56,352 bases of DNA, from positions 1 to 56,352 of the forward strand of contig CAMKMX010000016.1 of NCBI GenBank assembly GCA_946414025.1, given 5' to 3'. Shown piece after piece: positions 41,872-50,596 of this stretch. The position numbers were made by a program, and so were the translations under genes. A model generated the notes under the pieces. It saw only the letters and a list, made by a program, of their open reading frames with translations. It ran no database searches and was not told the DNA's origin. The stretch's first letter is position 1. Each line of letters opens with the position of its first letter. This stretch comes from an uncultured Fibrobacter sp. GTDB taxonomy: Bacteria > Fibrobacterota > Fibrobacteria > Fibrobacterales > Fibrobacteraceae.

Positions 41872-42737
41872 GCGTCCATGCCGATTTGGCGCACCAAATC
41901 TTCAAGGCTTGCAAACTTCTGCTCGGGCCGGAGGTAGGTGAGCAAATCCAAGGAAAGGGGCTTGCCGTAAATGTCTTCGTCAAAGTCCAGAATATAGGCC
42001 TCGATGGCCAGCTGGTGATTGCCCGTAGAGGGCTGCATGCCGATGTTCACCACCGCACGGAAAATCCGTTCGGAATCGAGCCTTGCCGAGGCCACATAGA
42101 CCCCGATCTTGGGCAAGAACTTGTAGGGTTCCACCTGCAGGTTCGCCGTCGGGAACCCGATGGTGTGCCCAAGGCGCTTACCCTCCACCACCGTTCCAGA
42201 CAGCCGGTAAGGCCTGCCCAGGTAAGTCTGGGCACGGTCCACGTCTCCGTTCAAGAGGGCGTTGCGCACCGCCGAAGAACTGACACGCTCCCCCTTGTAA
42301 AGCACAATGGAAAGCATCTGGGTAGAAAGTTCCGGGAATGCCGCCGTGATGGTCTCGTAGTTGCCTTTGCCGCCGGCACCGAAGCAATGGTCATGACCAA
42401 AGAACATAGAGCACACGCCCCGCTTTTCAATCAACTCTTTACGGACAAATTCATCAAAAGGAAGTCTCGCCAGTTCCTTCGTGAAGGGCATCACCAAGAA
42501 TTCAAGGCCCAGGCTCTCTACGAATTCACGTTTTTCCTTGGTGGTGGTAAGGAGCAAGGGATCTCCGGGTTCACGGAGCACGTAGTTGGAATGGGGTTCG
42601 AAACTGATGACGGTGGGCACAAGGCCGTTCACCTCGGCCACGGCCTTCAGGGAACGGAAAAGCGCCTGGTGACCCAGGTGGCACCCGTCAAAATTTCCCA
42701 TGGTTATGGCTCTTCTCTGTTTCACATTCACCAACAT
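41829..42737 (-). CDS. ribF: bifunctional riboflavin kinase / FAD synthetase
   Basis: The protein has 302 residues. The nucleotidyltransferase half starts at TMGNFDGCHLGHQAL (about 12-26) and has the FFGHDHCFGAGGKGN motif near 110. The kinase half begins LSGTVVEGKRLGHTIGFPTANL (about 180-201) and has IEAYILDFDEDIYGKPLSL near 250. It makes FMN and FAD from riboflavin. The last 13 residues are repeated 1 kb away in copy A. It is the last gene of the rimP-ribF operon. I see no FMN riboswitch. Confidence 0.95.
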   Translation of the reverse strand: MLVNVKQRRAITMGNFDGCHLGHQALFRSLKAVAEVNGLVPTVISFEPHSNYVLREPGDPLLLTTTKEKREFVESLGLEFLVMPFTKELARLPFDEFVRKELIEKRGVCSMFFGHDHCFGAGGKGNYETITAAFPELSTQMLSIVLYKGERVSSSAVRNALLNGDVDRAQTYLGRPYRLSGTVVEGKRLGHTIGFPTANLQVEPYKFLPKIGVYVASARLDSERIFRAVVNIGMQPSTGNHQLAIEAYILDFDEDIYGKPLSLDLLTYLRPEQKFASLEDLVRQIGMDADTARHYNGNHWAE

Positions 42738-42749
42738 TCGTTTCTTACC

Positions 42750-42820
42750 TTGTCATCCCCGACTTTCTTTCTGTCATCCCCGTCCCGGAACAGGTCCGGG
42801 ATAAACTGGCGGGGATCTCC
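42750..42820. repeat. palindromic element, TGTCATCCCCG...GCGGGGATCTCC type
   Basis: TGTCATCCCCG occurs twice (42750 and 42772), and the second is followed by CCCGGAACAGGTCCGGG and GCGGGGATCTCC. A relative sits at 56066-56093. It lies between ribF and truB in the operon and will be transcribed. Confidence 0.65.
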
Positions 42821-42821
42821 C

Positions 42822-43817
42822 TTACTTATCCTCACCTAAATAGAATTTTGGGCAAATGCGCCCAGGCTCGAACCTGCAAAGGGAAAGGACTTCGCCCGCC
42901 CCGTTGGCCACGAACACGTGACCTTCGGGCCCTACGCCCTCTACAGGCGTTTTCCAGGGAAGCCAGTTGCCCTTGCGGATTATCGCCATCTGGGTATCGT
43001 CCAGACGCAACACCGGATAATCTAGAACTTTATCTACCGGCACCAGGTTTTCGGCCGTCAGCTTCTCGCCCTTGACCACATTGTCCAGGGTGATGTTCCC
43101 TATGCGGTGGCGGCGAATCTGGGAAACGCAGCCGTATGTTCCCAGGGCCCTGGCCAAGTCCCGCCCGAGGGAGCGGATGTAGGTTCCCTTGGAGCAGACA
43201 CATTCCAGGTCGAAGGTGGCGAAGCTCTTACCGGAGCAACCTTCGGTGACGCCGCCCTCCCCTACGATTTTTAAGGATTCGATGTGGATACGGCGGGGCT
43301 TCATCTCGAAATCCTTGCCCCGTTCCGCCCAGTCGCTGGCACGGCGGCCGTCGATTTTTACGGCACAATACCGCGGAGGAATCTGGTCGATGTCGCCTGT
43401 AAACTGCGGGAGGACCACTTCCAAATCTTCACGAGTTAAACCGCCCTGGATCCTTCGGTTTCCCCTATCGCACTTCGTGCTCCAGGGTTCCCTCAGGATG
43501 ACACCTTCATCAATTCCGAATTCCGAATTCCGGATTCCGAATTCATCTTGAGCCACCACATCCCCGTCCCATTCCAGGGTATCAGTTTCGTAACCCAGAT
43601 GGAGCCGGAAGGTATAGCACTTGTCCTTGGCCTCCACAAAAGGAAGCAACCGGGTGGCACGTCCGATGGCGGCCACAATCAGGCCCGATGCCCGCAGGTC
43701 CAAGGTTCCCGCATGACCCACGCGCTTTGTAGAAAAGACCCTTTTCAGCGGGAAAAGGGCCTTGAAAGAAGTTTCACCGGGATTCTTGTCCAGCAGGACA
43801 AATCCAGAAGGAGTCAA
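42822..43817 (-). CDS. truB: tRNA pseudouridine-55 synthase with an in-frame repeat insertion
   Basis: The protein has 331 residues. The start is TTG at 43817, one base after the rbfA stop, with AGGGGG upstream. GFVLLDKNPGETSF, GHAGTLDLRASGLIV (catalytic Asp40) and QIPPRYCAVKIDGRRASDWAERG are TruB motifs. Residues about 91-126 (from DEFGIRNSEF to RRIQGG) do not belong to TruB. They are encoded by a heptanucleotide tract followed by a GTCATCCTG-type palindromic element. The insertion lies in the loop between the WDGDVV strand and the LTREDLE helix and keeps the frame. Confidence 0.93.
   Translation of the reverse strand: MTPSGFVLLDKNPGETSFKALFPLKRVFSTKRVGHAGTLDLRASGLIVAAIGRATRLLPFVEAKDKCYTFRLHLGYETDTLEWDGDVVAQDEFGIRNSEFGIDEGVILREPWSTKCDRGNRRIQGGLTREDLEVVLPQFTGDIDQIPPRYCAVKIDGRRASDWAERGKDFEMKPRRIHIESLKIVGEGGVTEGCSGKSFATFDLECVCSKGTYIRSLGRDLARALGTYGCVSQIRRHRIGNITLDNVVKGEKLTAENLVPVDKVLDYPVLRLDDTQMAIIRKGNWLPWKTPVEGVGPEGHVFVANGAGEVLSLCRFEPGRICPKFYLGEDK
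43440..43543. repeat. composite insertion in truB: palindromic element plus CCGAATT tract
   Basis: On the minus strand the element begins GTCATCCTGAGG (43504 downward) and ends GAAGGATCCAG (about 43442), the family seen at 176, 221, 13839 and 15923. Next to it, 43512-43543 holds four CCGAATT-type units (one is CCGGATT) with a leading AATT, like the tract at 18267. Confidence 0.85.
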
Positions 43818-43818
43818 G

Positions 43819-44172
43819 CTAGAGTTCCCCCTTCTGCTTCAGTTCGGCCAAGATGGATTCGATACGCATGGCGTGTTCCAGGTTCTCATCCAGAACAAAG
43901 TTCAGTTCCGGAATCTTCCGGATCTTGAGGGCCTTGCCCAGGACTCCACGGATAAAGCCGGCGGAGTTGTTCAGCCCCACCAGGGTGTCACGCTTTTCCT
44001 TGTCGGTGCCCATGACGGACACGAGAATCTTCGCATAGCTCAAATCCTCGGTGATGGTCACCCGGGTAATGCTTGCAAGGCTGCTCACGCGAGGGTCCTT
44101 CAGGCCTTTCTGCAAAAGCTTGCCGATTTCCTCGCGGAACTGCTCATCTAATCTGTCGGTTCTTCTACTCAT
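43819..44172 (-). CDS. rbfA: 30S ribosome-binding factor A
   Basis: The protein has 117 residues. LDEQFREEIGKLLQKGLKDPRV, SITRVTITEDLSYAKILVSVMG and IRKIPELNFVLDENLEHAMRIESIL match RbfA's KH-type fold. It matures the 16S rRNA 5' end. It lies one base from truB. Confidence 0.94.
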   Translation of the reverse strand: MSRRTDRLDEQFREEIGKLLQKGLKDPRVSSLASITRVTITEDLSYAKILVSVMGTDKEKRDTLVGLNNSAGFIRGVLGKALKIRKIPELNFVLDENLEHAMRIESILAELKQKGEL

Positions 44173-44324
44173 TGATACTAAAAGGTATGAGATTTGAGGA
44201 CGGTCGTCTTACGACTCCCTTTGAGGATTGAGCTTTTTATAATCGCACCTTTAGCGCCTGAATCTTCTCAGAGCGACCAAAGGTCGCGACCTCACACCTC
44301 AAAGTGCGAAGCACGACCTCATCA
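44173..44324. other. infB-rbfA spacer with palindromes
   Basis: Unlike the tight joins elsewhere in this operon, 150 bases separate infB and rbfA. They hold short palindromes (GTGCTTCGCAC and GCGACC...GGTCGC on the minus strand) spaced by TTGAGGT and GTGAGGT units 7 bases apart, so this may be a weak further heptamer tract. The infB stop lies at its edge. Confidence 0.45.
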
Positions 44325-47300
44325 CTACGTAGCACTTCCTTCTGCCGCCTTCTTAGCCTTCTCCTCGGCTTCTTCGCGGGCCACGTCCTTCAGGGTACGG
44401 GCAACGGTGACTTCCTTGAAGAAGATCAGGCTGTCGCCTTCCTTGATATCGTCGTAACCCTTGAGGCCGATACCGCATTCGAATCCGCGGACCACCGTCT
44501 TCACGTCGTCCTTCATGCGCTTGAGGGACTGTACCACGGTAGTTCCCAGTTCCACGCCGTTGCGGTACACGCGAACATGGCTTGTGCGGTCCACTTCGCC
44601 GTCGGTAACCATACAGCCGGCAATGAGACCCACCTTCGGAATCTTGAACACCTGGCGGATTTCGGCTTCGCCCACAAGTTCTTCCTTGAGGGTGGGCTTC
44701 AACAGGCCTTCCACGGCATTCTTGATGTCTTCGATACAGTCGTAAATCACGCGGTAATTGCGGATTTCAATACCTTCCTTCTGGGCCATTTCGCGCACGG
44801 AGAGCGAAGGCATCAGGTGGAAGGAAATAATGATAGCCTGGGCAGTTGTAGCAAACAGGATATCGGAATCCGTAATGGCGCCCACACCCTTGCGGATAAT
44901 GTTCACCTTCACTTCCCTGTTGGAAAGCTTTTCCAGAGAAGAAGCCAGAGCTTCGGCAGAACCGCCCACGTCGGCCTTGACGATAAGGTTCAGTTCGGAA
45001 AGCTTGCCTTCCTTCTGTTCGTTGAACTTGGATTCCAAAGAAATGGTGCTACGGGCGCGGAGGTCGCGTTCACGGGCGGCCATGCGGCGCTTGCTTGCAA
45101 TTTCGCGGGCGGTCTTTTCGTCGTCCACCACAATCAGGTCGTCACCGGCCTGAGGCGTGCCGTCAAAGCCAAGCACCTGGCAAGGTGCAGAGGGAGGCGC
45201 CACCTTCATCTGTTCGCCGCGCTCGTTGAACATGGCACGGACCTTACCGGCGTAGATACCGCAGACAAACGGGTCACCCACATGGAGGGTACCGTTCTGC
45301 ACAAGGATGGTAGCCATGGAGCCCTTGCCCACGTCCAGCTTGGATTCTACCACGGCACCCTTGGCGTGTGCGTCGGGGTTGGCCTTGAGTTCCAGCACTT
45401 CGGCTTCGAGAGCAAGCGTTTCCAGCAGCTGGTCCATGCCCTGGCCCGTACGGGCGGACACTTCGATACAGCTGGTCTGACCGCCCCACTGTTCCACTTC
45501 TACACCGCGTTCGGCCAGCTGGGCACGAATCTTGTCGGGGTTGGCCGTAGGCAAGTCAATCTTCGTGATGGCAACCACCATGGGCACGTTTTCGCGCTTG
45601 GCCAGTTCGATAGATTCCACCGTCTGGGGCATCACCATGGAGTCGGCAGCCACCACCAGCACAATCACGTCGGTCACCTGAGAACCGCGGGCACGCATGG
45701 CGCTGAAGGCCTCGTGACCCGGAGTATCCAGGAAGGTCACCTTACCCTGCTTAGTCGTCACCTCGTAGGCACCGATATGCTGGGTAATGCCGCCAGATTC
45801 GCCGGACACCACGTGAGTCTTGCGGATCCAGTCCAGCAAGGACGTTTTACCATGGTCCACGTGGCCCATCACCGTCACCACCGGGTGACGGGGCTGCAGG
45901 TTCTCTTCGGATTCTTCTTCCACGCCGAGAACCGCTTCTTCGTATTCTTCCATCAACTGTGCTTCGTAGCCGAACTCGTCGGCCAGAATCTGGATGGTCT
46001 CGAAGTCCAGGCGGGCGTTGATGGTCACCATCATGCCCATTTCCATGCACTTCGCAATGACGCGGGCAGGCATCTGGTCCATAAGACCGGCCAGTTCGCC
46101 CACGGTAATAAAGTCGGAGGTCTTGAGAATCTTCTTCTCTTCGCCGGAATCGTTGTCGTTGTGTTCCTTGCGATAAACTTTCTTGACGGGCTTCTTGGAC
46201 AAGTCGGCCATCACGCGGGAAACGTTCTGGCGAACCATTTCCTGCTGCTGTTCCTTCTGCTGTTCCTGCCTGTCGCGACCGTTTCCACGACGGTTCTTGT
46301 CGTTACCATGACGGCCGTTCTGGCCCTTGGCGTTACCGCCCTTTCCACCCTGGGAAGAGGCACCGCCAAAACCGACACCGCCGTTGCTGGCGTTGAAGGC
46401 GTCTTGCATGGAGCCGCCGGAGAATCCGCTGGAGCGGCCTCCGCCGAAACCACCGCGACCGCCATTCTGGCCGCCGCGGAAGTTGCCACCACGATTGTCC
46501 TGACCGTTACCGGCATTGCGGGGGCCAAAGGTTCCCGTGTAGCCCTGGGCATTACCCTGGCCGCGAGCACCGGGGCCGCCCGGACGGCGGTTGTTAGGAC
46601 CGCGACCGCCCTGCTGTTGTTGCTGGGACTTGGCGATACGGGCAAGGATAGCCGCATCGGGCTTGAACACCTGGGCCTTCATGGGAGGCTGCTTCAGCTC
46701 CGTAGAAGAAGTCATCATGGTGGGTTCTGCAGGCTTTGCAGGAGCGGGCTTTGCCGCAGCCGTAGGCTTCGGATCAGTCTTTACAGGGGCTTCGGCCTTG
46801 ACTTCGGGCTTTACCTCGGCGGGAGTTTCCTTGGCAGGTTCCACAGGCTTTGCAGGAGCTTCGACTACAGGCGCGACGACTGAGGCTTTCGACGTTTCGG
46901 TTGCTGAGCCTGTCGAAGCATCTGCAGGGGCAACTGGGCTAGGAGCGGCAGCAACTTCGGGAGCCTTCGGCGTACCGGTTGCTGAGCTTGTCGAAGCATC
47001 TTCGGCCTTGGCCGCAGCCTTGGCCTTTGTCGCAGCGGGCTTTTCCGTAGTGGCCTTGGGCTTTGTAGCCTTGATGCGGCGGATAGTCACACCGTTCTTG
47101 ACCGTCACGGTTTCCGTGGCGGACTTTTTCTTGGGCGTGCTTTCCTGGGATTCCGAAGACGAAGCGCTCTTCAGGTTCTTACTCCTGGAATCCTGCTTCT
47201 GTTTTTCAACAGCGGCAGCCTCTTCAATCTTCTCGTAATCCGAGGCGGCCACCTTGGACACCTGGGTACGGACAGTGACACCTGCATCTCTCAGCAGCTT

Positions 47301-47372
47301 CATGACCACGTCCACTTTCAGTCCGTGTTCTTGTGCCCAGTCCGTCGGTTTGATTTGATCTTCCATACTCAT
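44325..47372 (-). CDS. infB: translation initiation factor IF-2
   Basis: The protein has 1015 residues. An N-terminal IF2N-like start (DWAQEHGLKVDVVMKLLRDAGV) leads into a long Ala/Pro/Lys-rich linker and a Gly/Arg/Asn-rich stretch (about 250-370). A second IF2N-like domain precedes the GTPase: G1 GHVDHGKTS (about 502), G3 DTPGHEAF, G4 TKIDLP. Domains II-IV follow to the end. It delivers initiator tRNA to the 30S subunit. Two copies of a dispersed palindrome (46893 and 46971) are translated in the linker as TSSATGTPKAP and STGSATETSKA. The start could also be the ATG two codons later. Confidence 0.96.
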   Translation of the reverse strand: MSMEDQIKPTDWAQEHGLKVDVVMKLLRDAGVTVRTQVSKVAASDYEKIEEAAAVEKQKQDSRSKNLKSASSSESQESTPKKKSATETVTVKNGVTIRRIKATKPKATTEKPAATKAKAAAKAEDASTSSATGTPKAPEVAAAPSPVAPADASTGSATETSKASVVAPVVEAPAKPVEPAKETPAEVKPEVKAEAPVKTDPKPTAAAKPAPAKPAEPTMMTSSTELKQPPMKAQVFKPDAAILARIAKSQQQQQGGRGPNNRRPGGPGARGQGNAQGYTGTFGPRNAGNGQDNRGGNFRGGQNGGRGGFGGGRSSGFSGGSMQDAFNASNGGVGFGGASSQGGKGGNAKGQNGRHGNDKNRRGNGRDRQEQQKEQQQEMVRQNVSRVMADLSKKPVKKVYRKEHNDNDSGEEKKILKTSDFITVGELAGLMDQMPARVIAKCMEMGMMVTINARLDFETIQILADEFGYEAQLMEEYEEAVLGVEEESEENLQPRHPVVTVMGHVDHGKTSLLDWIRKTHVVSGESGGITQHIGAYEVTTKQGKVTFLDTPGHEAFSAMRARGSQVTDVIVLVVAADSMVMPQTVESIELAKRENVPMVVAITKIDLPTANPDKIRAQLAERGVEVEQWGGQTSCIEVSARTGQGMDQLLETLALEAEVLELKANPDAHAKGAVVESKLDVGKGSMATILVQNGTLHVGDPFVCGIYAGKVRAMFNERGEQMKVAPPSAPCQVLGFDGTPQAGDDLIVVDDEKTAREIASKRRMAARERDLRARSTISLESKFNEQKEGKLSELNLIVKADVGGSAEALASSLEKLSNREVKVNIIRKGVGAITDSDILFATTAQAIIISFHLMPSLSVREMAQKEGIEIRNYRVIYDCIEDIKNAVEGLLKPTLKEELVGEAEIRQVFKIPKVGLIAGCMVTDGEVDRTSHVRVYRNGVELGTTVVQSLKRMKDDVKTVVRGFECGIGLKGYDDIKEGDSLIFFKEVTVARTLKDVAREEAEEKAKKAAEGSAT
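46893..47000. repeat. two copies of a dispersed palindrome inside infB
   Basis: Copies at 46893-46923 and 46971-47000 share GGTTGCTGAGC, then YTGTCGAAGCATC. Their ends are complementary (TTCGAC/GTCGAA around GCTCAGC). The bases between them encode unrelated linker sequence. Confidence 0.75.
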
Positions 47373-47421
47373 TAAAAGCCTATCTAATCCTTTTTAAAAA
47401 TCCCCTGCCGAAAACTTTTCC

Positions 47422-48666
47422 TTAGGCGTTTTCTCCAGTGGTCTCCTGGGCTTCGCTGGCGTTTTCTTCGGTGGAATCCTCGGAACCGGCATTGGCAAAG
47501 AGGCTCTCTGCACGGTGAGCGTTGCGGCGGAGTTCCTGTTCGCGGGGAGTCATGACCTCGGCCTTTTCGGCGTCGGACTTTTCGGACCATTCCTTTTCGC
47601 CGAACACATCCAGGTCGCGACCCACCAGCGTTGCGGCCAGCTTCACGTTCTGGCCGTTCTTGCCGATAGCCTGAGCCAGGTTCTCGTCGTTGATGACCAC
47701 CACCACGCGCTGGGTGCCGGGAACTTCGGTAAGCTTCACGATGTTGGCCGGAGCAAGGGCGCGAGTGATGAACACGTCCAGGTTTTCGTTCCAGTGAACG
47801 ATGTCGATACGTTCGTTACCCAGTTCGCGGACGATGGTCTGCACGCGGGCACCCTTCATGCCTACGCAGGCGCCAACCGGGTCAATCTTTTCGTCGCGGG
47901 AGAACACGGCAATCTTTGCACGGTAACCGGGTTCACGGGCAACGCCCTTGATTTCCACAGAACCTTCGTAAATTTCTGGAACTTCCTGGCGGAACAATTC
48001 CTTGAGGAAATCACCGCTGGCGCGGGACAGCACCACCTGGGCACCGTTCTTGGAGGATTCCTCTACGCGGGCAATCACGGCCTTCACGGACTGGCCCTGA
48101 CCCAAACGTTCATGGCTAATCTGTTCGCGGGGCGGAATCACGGCTTCGGTCTGCTTGCCGAGGCTTACGATCACGTTGCGGCCTTCGAGGCGGAGCACTT
48201 CGCCGCTAATCATGGTGCCGATACGGCCCTTGTAGGTATCCAGAATCTTCTGGCGTTCGGCGTCGCGGATCTGCTGGGTCAAGAGCTGCTTGGCAGTCTG
48301 AATGGCCTGTCGACCGAAGGTGGTGGTCGGGACTTCCATTTCGAGCAGGTCGCCGGGCTGTGCGTCTTCGTCGAATTCCTGGGCCTCGGGAACCAGCATA
48401 TATTCTTCGTCCAACTTTTCCACTTCTTCGGCGGTCATGCTGGGGTCGTAGTCCGGATAGTCGTCCACCACCTTAGCACGGAGGAACACGTGGACTTCGT
48501 CCTCAGTGATTTCCACGTCGATTTTCTTGTCTACGTGGAGATACTTCTTGGCGGCAGAAATCAAAGCCTGCTTCAAGGCGTTCAGCACCACGGAATCATC
48601 CATGTTCTTGGCATCTACAACGGCCTTCAGGGCTTCGAGCAAATTGACTTTCGGTTCATTTTTCAT
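47422..48666 (-). CDS. nusA: transcription termination/antitermination factor NusA
   Basis: The protein has 414 residues. The N-terminal RNA-polymerase-binding domain (NLLEALKAVVDAKNMDDSVVLNALKQAL) is followed by S1 (GTMISGEVLRLEGRNVIVSLG), KH1 (REPGYRAKIAVFSRDEKIDPVGACVGMKGARVQTIV) and KH2 (VVINDENLAQAIGKNGQNVKLAA). The last 60 residues are acidic, with no further repeats. It binds nascent RNA and RNA polymerase. It lies between rimP and infB, the usual order. Confidence 0.96.
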   Translation of the reverse strand: MKNEPKVNLLEALKAVVDAKNMDDSVVLNALKQALISAAKKYLHVDKKIDVEITEDEVHVFLRAKVVDDYPDYDPSMTAEEVEKLDEEYMLVPEAQEFDEDAQPGDLLEMEVPTTTFGRQAIQTAKQLLTQQIRDAERQKILDTYKGRIGTMISGEVLRLEGRNVIVSLGKQTEAVIPPREQISHERLGQGQSVKAVIARVEESSKNGAQVVLSRASGDFLKELFRQEVPEIYEGSVEIKGVAREPGYRAKIAVFSRDEKIDPVGACVGMKGARVQTIVRELGNERIDIVHWNENLDVFITRALAPANIVKLTEVPGTQRVVVVINDENLAQAIGKNGQNVKLAATLVGRDLDVFGEKEWSEKSDAEKAEVMTPREQELRRNAHRAESLFANAGSEDSTEENASEAQETTGENA

Positions 48667-48681
48667 GAATTGACCTTCCTA

Positions 48682-49131
48682 TTATATTTGTACATCCACC
48701 TTGGCGACCAGCACCTCGGACCTGGGAACGACCACGTTTCCGGCGTTTCCCTTGAGGGCCAGCGTCAAATTATCCTCGTCCGCTTCCAAAAGCTTTCCGG
48801 TAATGGGCTTGCCGGTACTGCGGATCACCCTGATGGTGCGACCCTTGTTGCGGAGCAAATCTGCGACCGACTTGAGGGGGCGGTCAAGCCCCGGCGACGA
48901 CACTTCCAGCGTGTAGGCACCTTCGATAACTTCGGGGTCCAGGTCCAGAGCGTCGGACAAGTGCCTACTCACCTTGGAACAATCGTCAATAGAAACGCCC
49001 TCGGGCTTGTCGATATACAAACGCACGGTCCGGCGCTTGCCTGCGCGGAACATGTCCATTTCTACCAAGGAGACTCCCGCGAGTTCGCAGGCCTCGGCTA
49101 TGAGGGCATCCAGCTTTTCCCTGTTATCCAA
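48682..49131 (-). CDS. rimP: ribosome maturation factor RimP
   Basis: The protein has 149 residues and starts at TTG (49131), five bases after GAGGT; no ATG is available in this position. ACELAGVSLVEMDMFR, LRLYIDKPEGVSIDDCSKVSRHLSDALD and YTLEVSSPGLDRPLK are the DUF150 signatures. It helps 30S assembly. It opens the operon that ends with ribF. The rare start may limit its level. Confidence 0.92.
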   Translation of the reverse strand: MDNREKLDALIAEACELAGVSLVEMDMFRAGKRRTVRLYIDKPEGVSIDDCSKVSRHLSDALDLDPEVIEGAYTLEVSSPGLDRPLKSVADLLRNKGRTIRVIRSTGKPITGKLLEADEDNLTLALKGNAGNVVVPRSEVLVAKVDVQI

Positions 49132-49486
49132 ATAAACCTCTTTATAAAAATAGCCGTTCGCTTACGGAACTTCTCCTGAACATCTCGGACCTAAATCCTC
49201 GGTTCCATGGGAAAAATTCCACGAACAGTCTAAAACCGCGAACAAATAGAGAAAAATATTTGCCTTTGGGCAACTGAATAAGCGCTAAAACAAGGGCATT
49301 TGACCCCCGTTTTCGGCATCACCTTCGCAAGCACGTGCCGATCTTTCGTAATTGATTGTCAGAGAACAAGTTAAGCACATCCGTTTCCTCTAGCATCAAA
49401 CTTCTAACACCAATAACACACCTCATACCCCTAGCCCCTAAATCCTAACCCCTAAATCCTAGCCCCTAGCCCCTTTTTACTACATT
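49132..49486. other. divergent intergenic region between rimP and dapA
   Basis: About 355 bases without a gene. The rimP side is moderately AT-rich and should hold the long leader and promoter of the rimP-ribF operon. No convincing structured RNA is visible. The dapA side contains the CTAGCCC heptamer tract (49431-49472) right before the dapA start. Confidence 0.5.
49431..49472. repeat. heptanucleotide tract (CTAGCCC / CTAAATC)
   Basis: Six consecutive units: CTAGCCC, CTAAATC, CTAACCC, CTAAATC, CTAGCCC, CTAGCCC. The tract ends 14 bases before the dapA start, where a ribosome-binding site would be expected; no clear one is seen. Confidence 0.9.
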
Positions 49487-50452
49487 ATGGCCACTATGCA
49501 GATTACAAAAGCTTCTCAACTTACTGGTGTTTTCCCCGCGTTGTTCACCCCGCTGATGGACGACGATCCCAAGTGTCTCCGCAACTCCGTCGACTACAAG
49601 AAGATGGAAAAGATGATTGACGACCTTATTGCCTCCGGCGTTTCTGGCATTCTCCCTGTGGGAACCACAGGCCAGAGTGCGACGGTCACCCACAAGCAGC
49701 ACCTCGACATCATCAAGTTCACGCTCGACTACGTGGATGGCCGCGTGCCCGTGATTGCCGGTGCAGGCAGCAACTGCACCCGCGAATCCGTCGAGATGAT
49801 CGAAGAAGTCCTAAAGATTGCGGAAGTCCCGGTCCTCTGCGTCACGGGTTACTACAACAACCCCTCGCAGGAAGGCATCGAGAAGCACTTCAAGACGCTC
49901 AGCTCCGAAACGGGCGCGAAGATTATCATCTACAACGTGCCGGGCCGTACCGCGAGCTACGTCCACCCCGACACCCTCATCGCCCTTTCCGAAGACAAGA
50001 ACATCATCGGACTCAAGCAGGCGGTCGATTTCCGTATCGGCGAAAAGTTCCACGAAGACACGAAGCGCGTGATTAACGAAACGAAGAACAACGACTTTGC
50101 TGTTCTGAGCGGCGAAGACGGATTCTTCATCGACATGCTTGAGATGGGTGGCACGGGCCTCGTGAGCGCAACGGCGAACATCCCCGAAGCGGCAAAGATT
50201 TTCGTGGACCTGTACAAGGCTTTCCAGAAGGGCGAGTTCCAGAAGTGCGACGACCTGCAGGACGCCGCCCGCGACTACGTGGAAGCGACCTTCTGCCGCA
50301 AGAACCCGATTCCGCTAGGAACGATGTTCAACAGCCCGCTCTTCCAGCCGATGACCAGCGTGAAGGATACCGCCCGCGGTGACGAAGCCGTGGCCCGCAT
50401 CATGAAGCTCATCAACGAAAAGGCAGAAAGCCTGAAGAAGTACCATATTTAG
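49487..50452 (+). CDS. dapA: 4-hydroxy-tetrahydrodipicolinate synthase family (DapA)
   Basis: The protein has 321 residues. VGTTGQSATVTHKQH (Thr60/Thr61), CVTGYYNNPSQEG, IIIYNVPGRTASY (Tyr149) and GLKQAVDF with Schiff-base Lys177 are DapA hallmarks. It condenses pyruvate with aspartate semialdehyde, the first step of lysine and diaminopimelate synthesis. Other aldolases of the family (NanA, KDG) are possible but fit less well. The start could also be the ATG at 49496. Confidence 0.9.
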   Translation: MATMQITKASQLTGVFPALFTPLMDDDPKCLRNSVDYKKMEKMIDDLIASGVSGILPVGTTGQSATVTHKQHLDIIKFTLDYVDGRVPVIAGAGSNCTRESVEMIEEVLKIAEVPVLCVTGYYNNPSQEGIEKHFKTLSSETGAKIIIYNVPGRTASYVHPDTLIALSEDKNIIGLKQAVDFRIGEKFHEDTKRVINETKNNDFAVLSGEDGFFIDMLEMGGTGLVSATANIPEAAKIFVDLYKAFQKGEFQKCDDLQDAARDYVEATFCRKNPIPLGTMFNSPLFQPMTSVKDTARGDEAVARIMKLINEKAESLKKYHI

Positions 50453-50520
50453 ACGAAAGAACGCCGCTGCGCGGCTACAGTCTAAAGACGAAAGATTGCC
50501 AAATAAATCTTTTCAAAAAA

Positions 50521-50577
50521 TCTCTCGTCTGTAGCGAAGCAACGCAATTGCGAAGCGTTCTCTCGTCTCTCGTCTAT
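50521..50577. repeat. heptanucleotide tract (TCTCGTC) with internal palindrome
   Basis: TCTCGTC units at both ends flank CGAAGCAACGCAATTGCGAAGCG, whose centre CGCAATTGCG is palindromic. The units are the reverse complement of the GACGAGA units at 71-98. It ends 20 bases before the start at 50597. Confidence 0.7.
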
Positions 50578-50596
50578 TTTTAACTAGGAGAATCCC

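Noticed and set aside
42738..42830. FMN riboswitch near ribF
   Set aside because: The spacer contains palindromic repeat sequence only; none of the conserved RFN blocks is visible.
44304..46883. Very long plus-strand open frame opposite infB
   Set aside because: It mirrors infB, whose GTPase motifs are complete. The frame is His/Val/Gly-rich without motifs and results from strong codon bias on the other strand.
47515..49179. Plus-strand open frame opposite nusA and rimP
   Set aside because: It spans two well-supported genes and their gap and has no recognisable domain.
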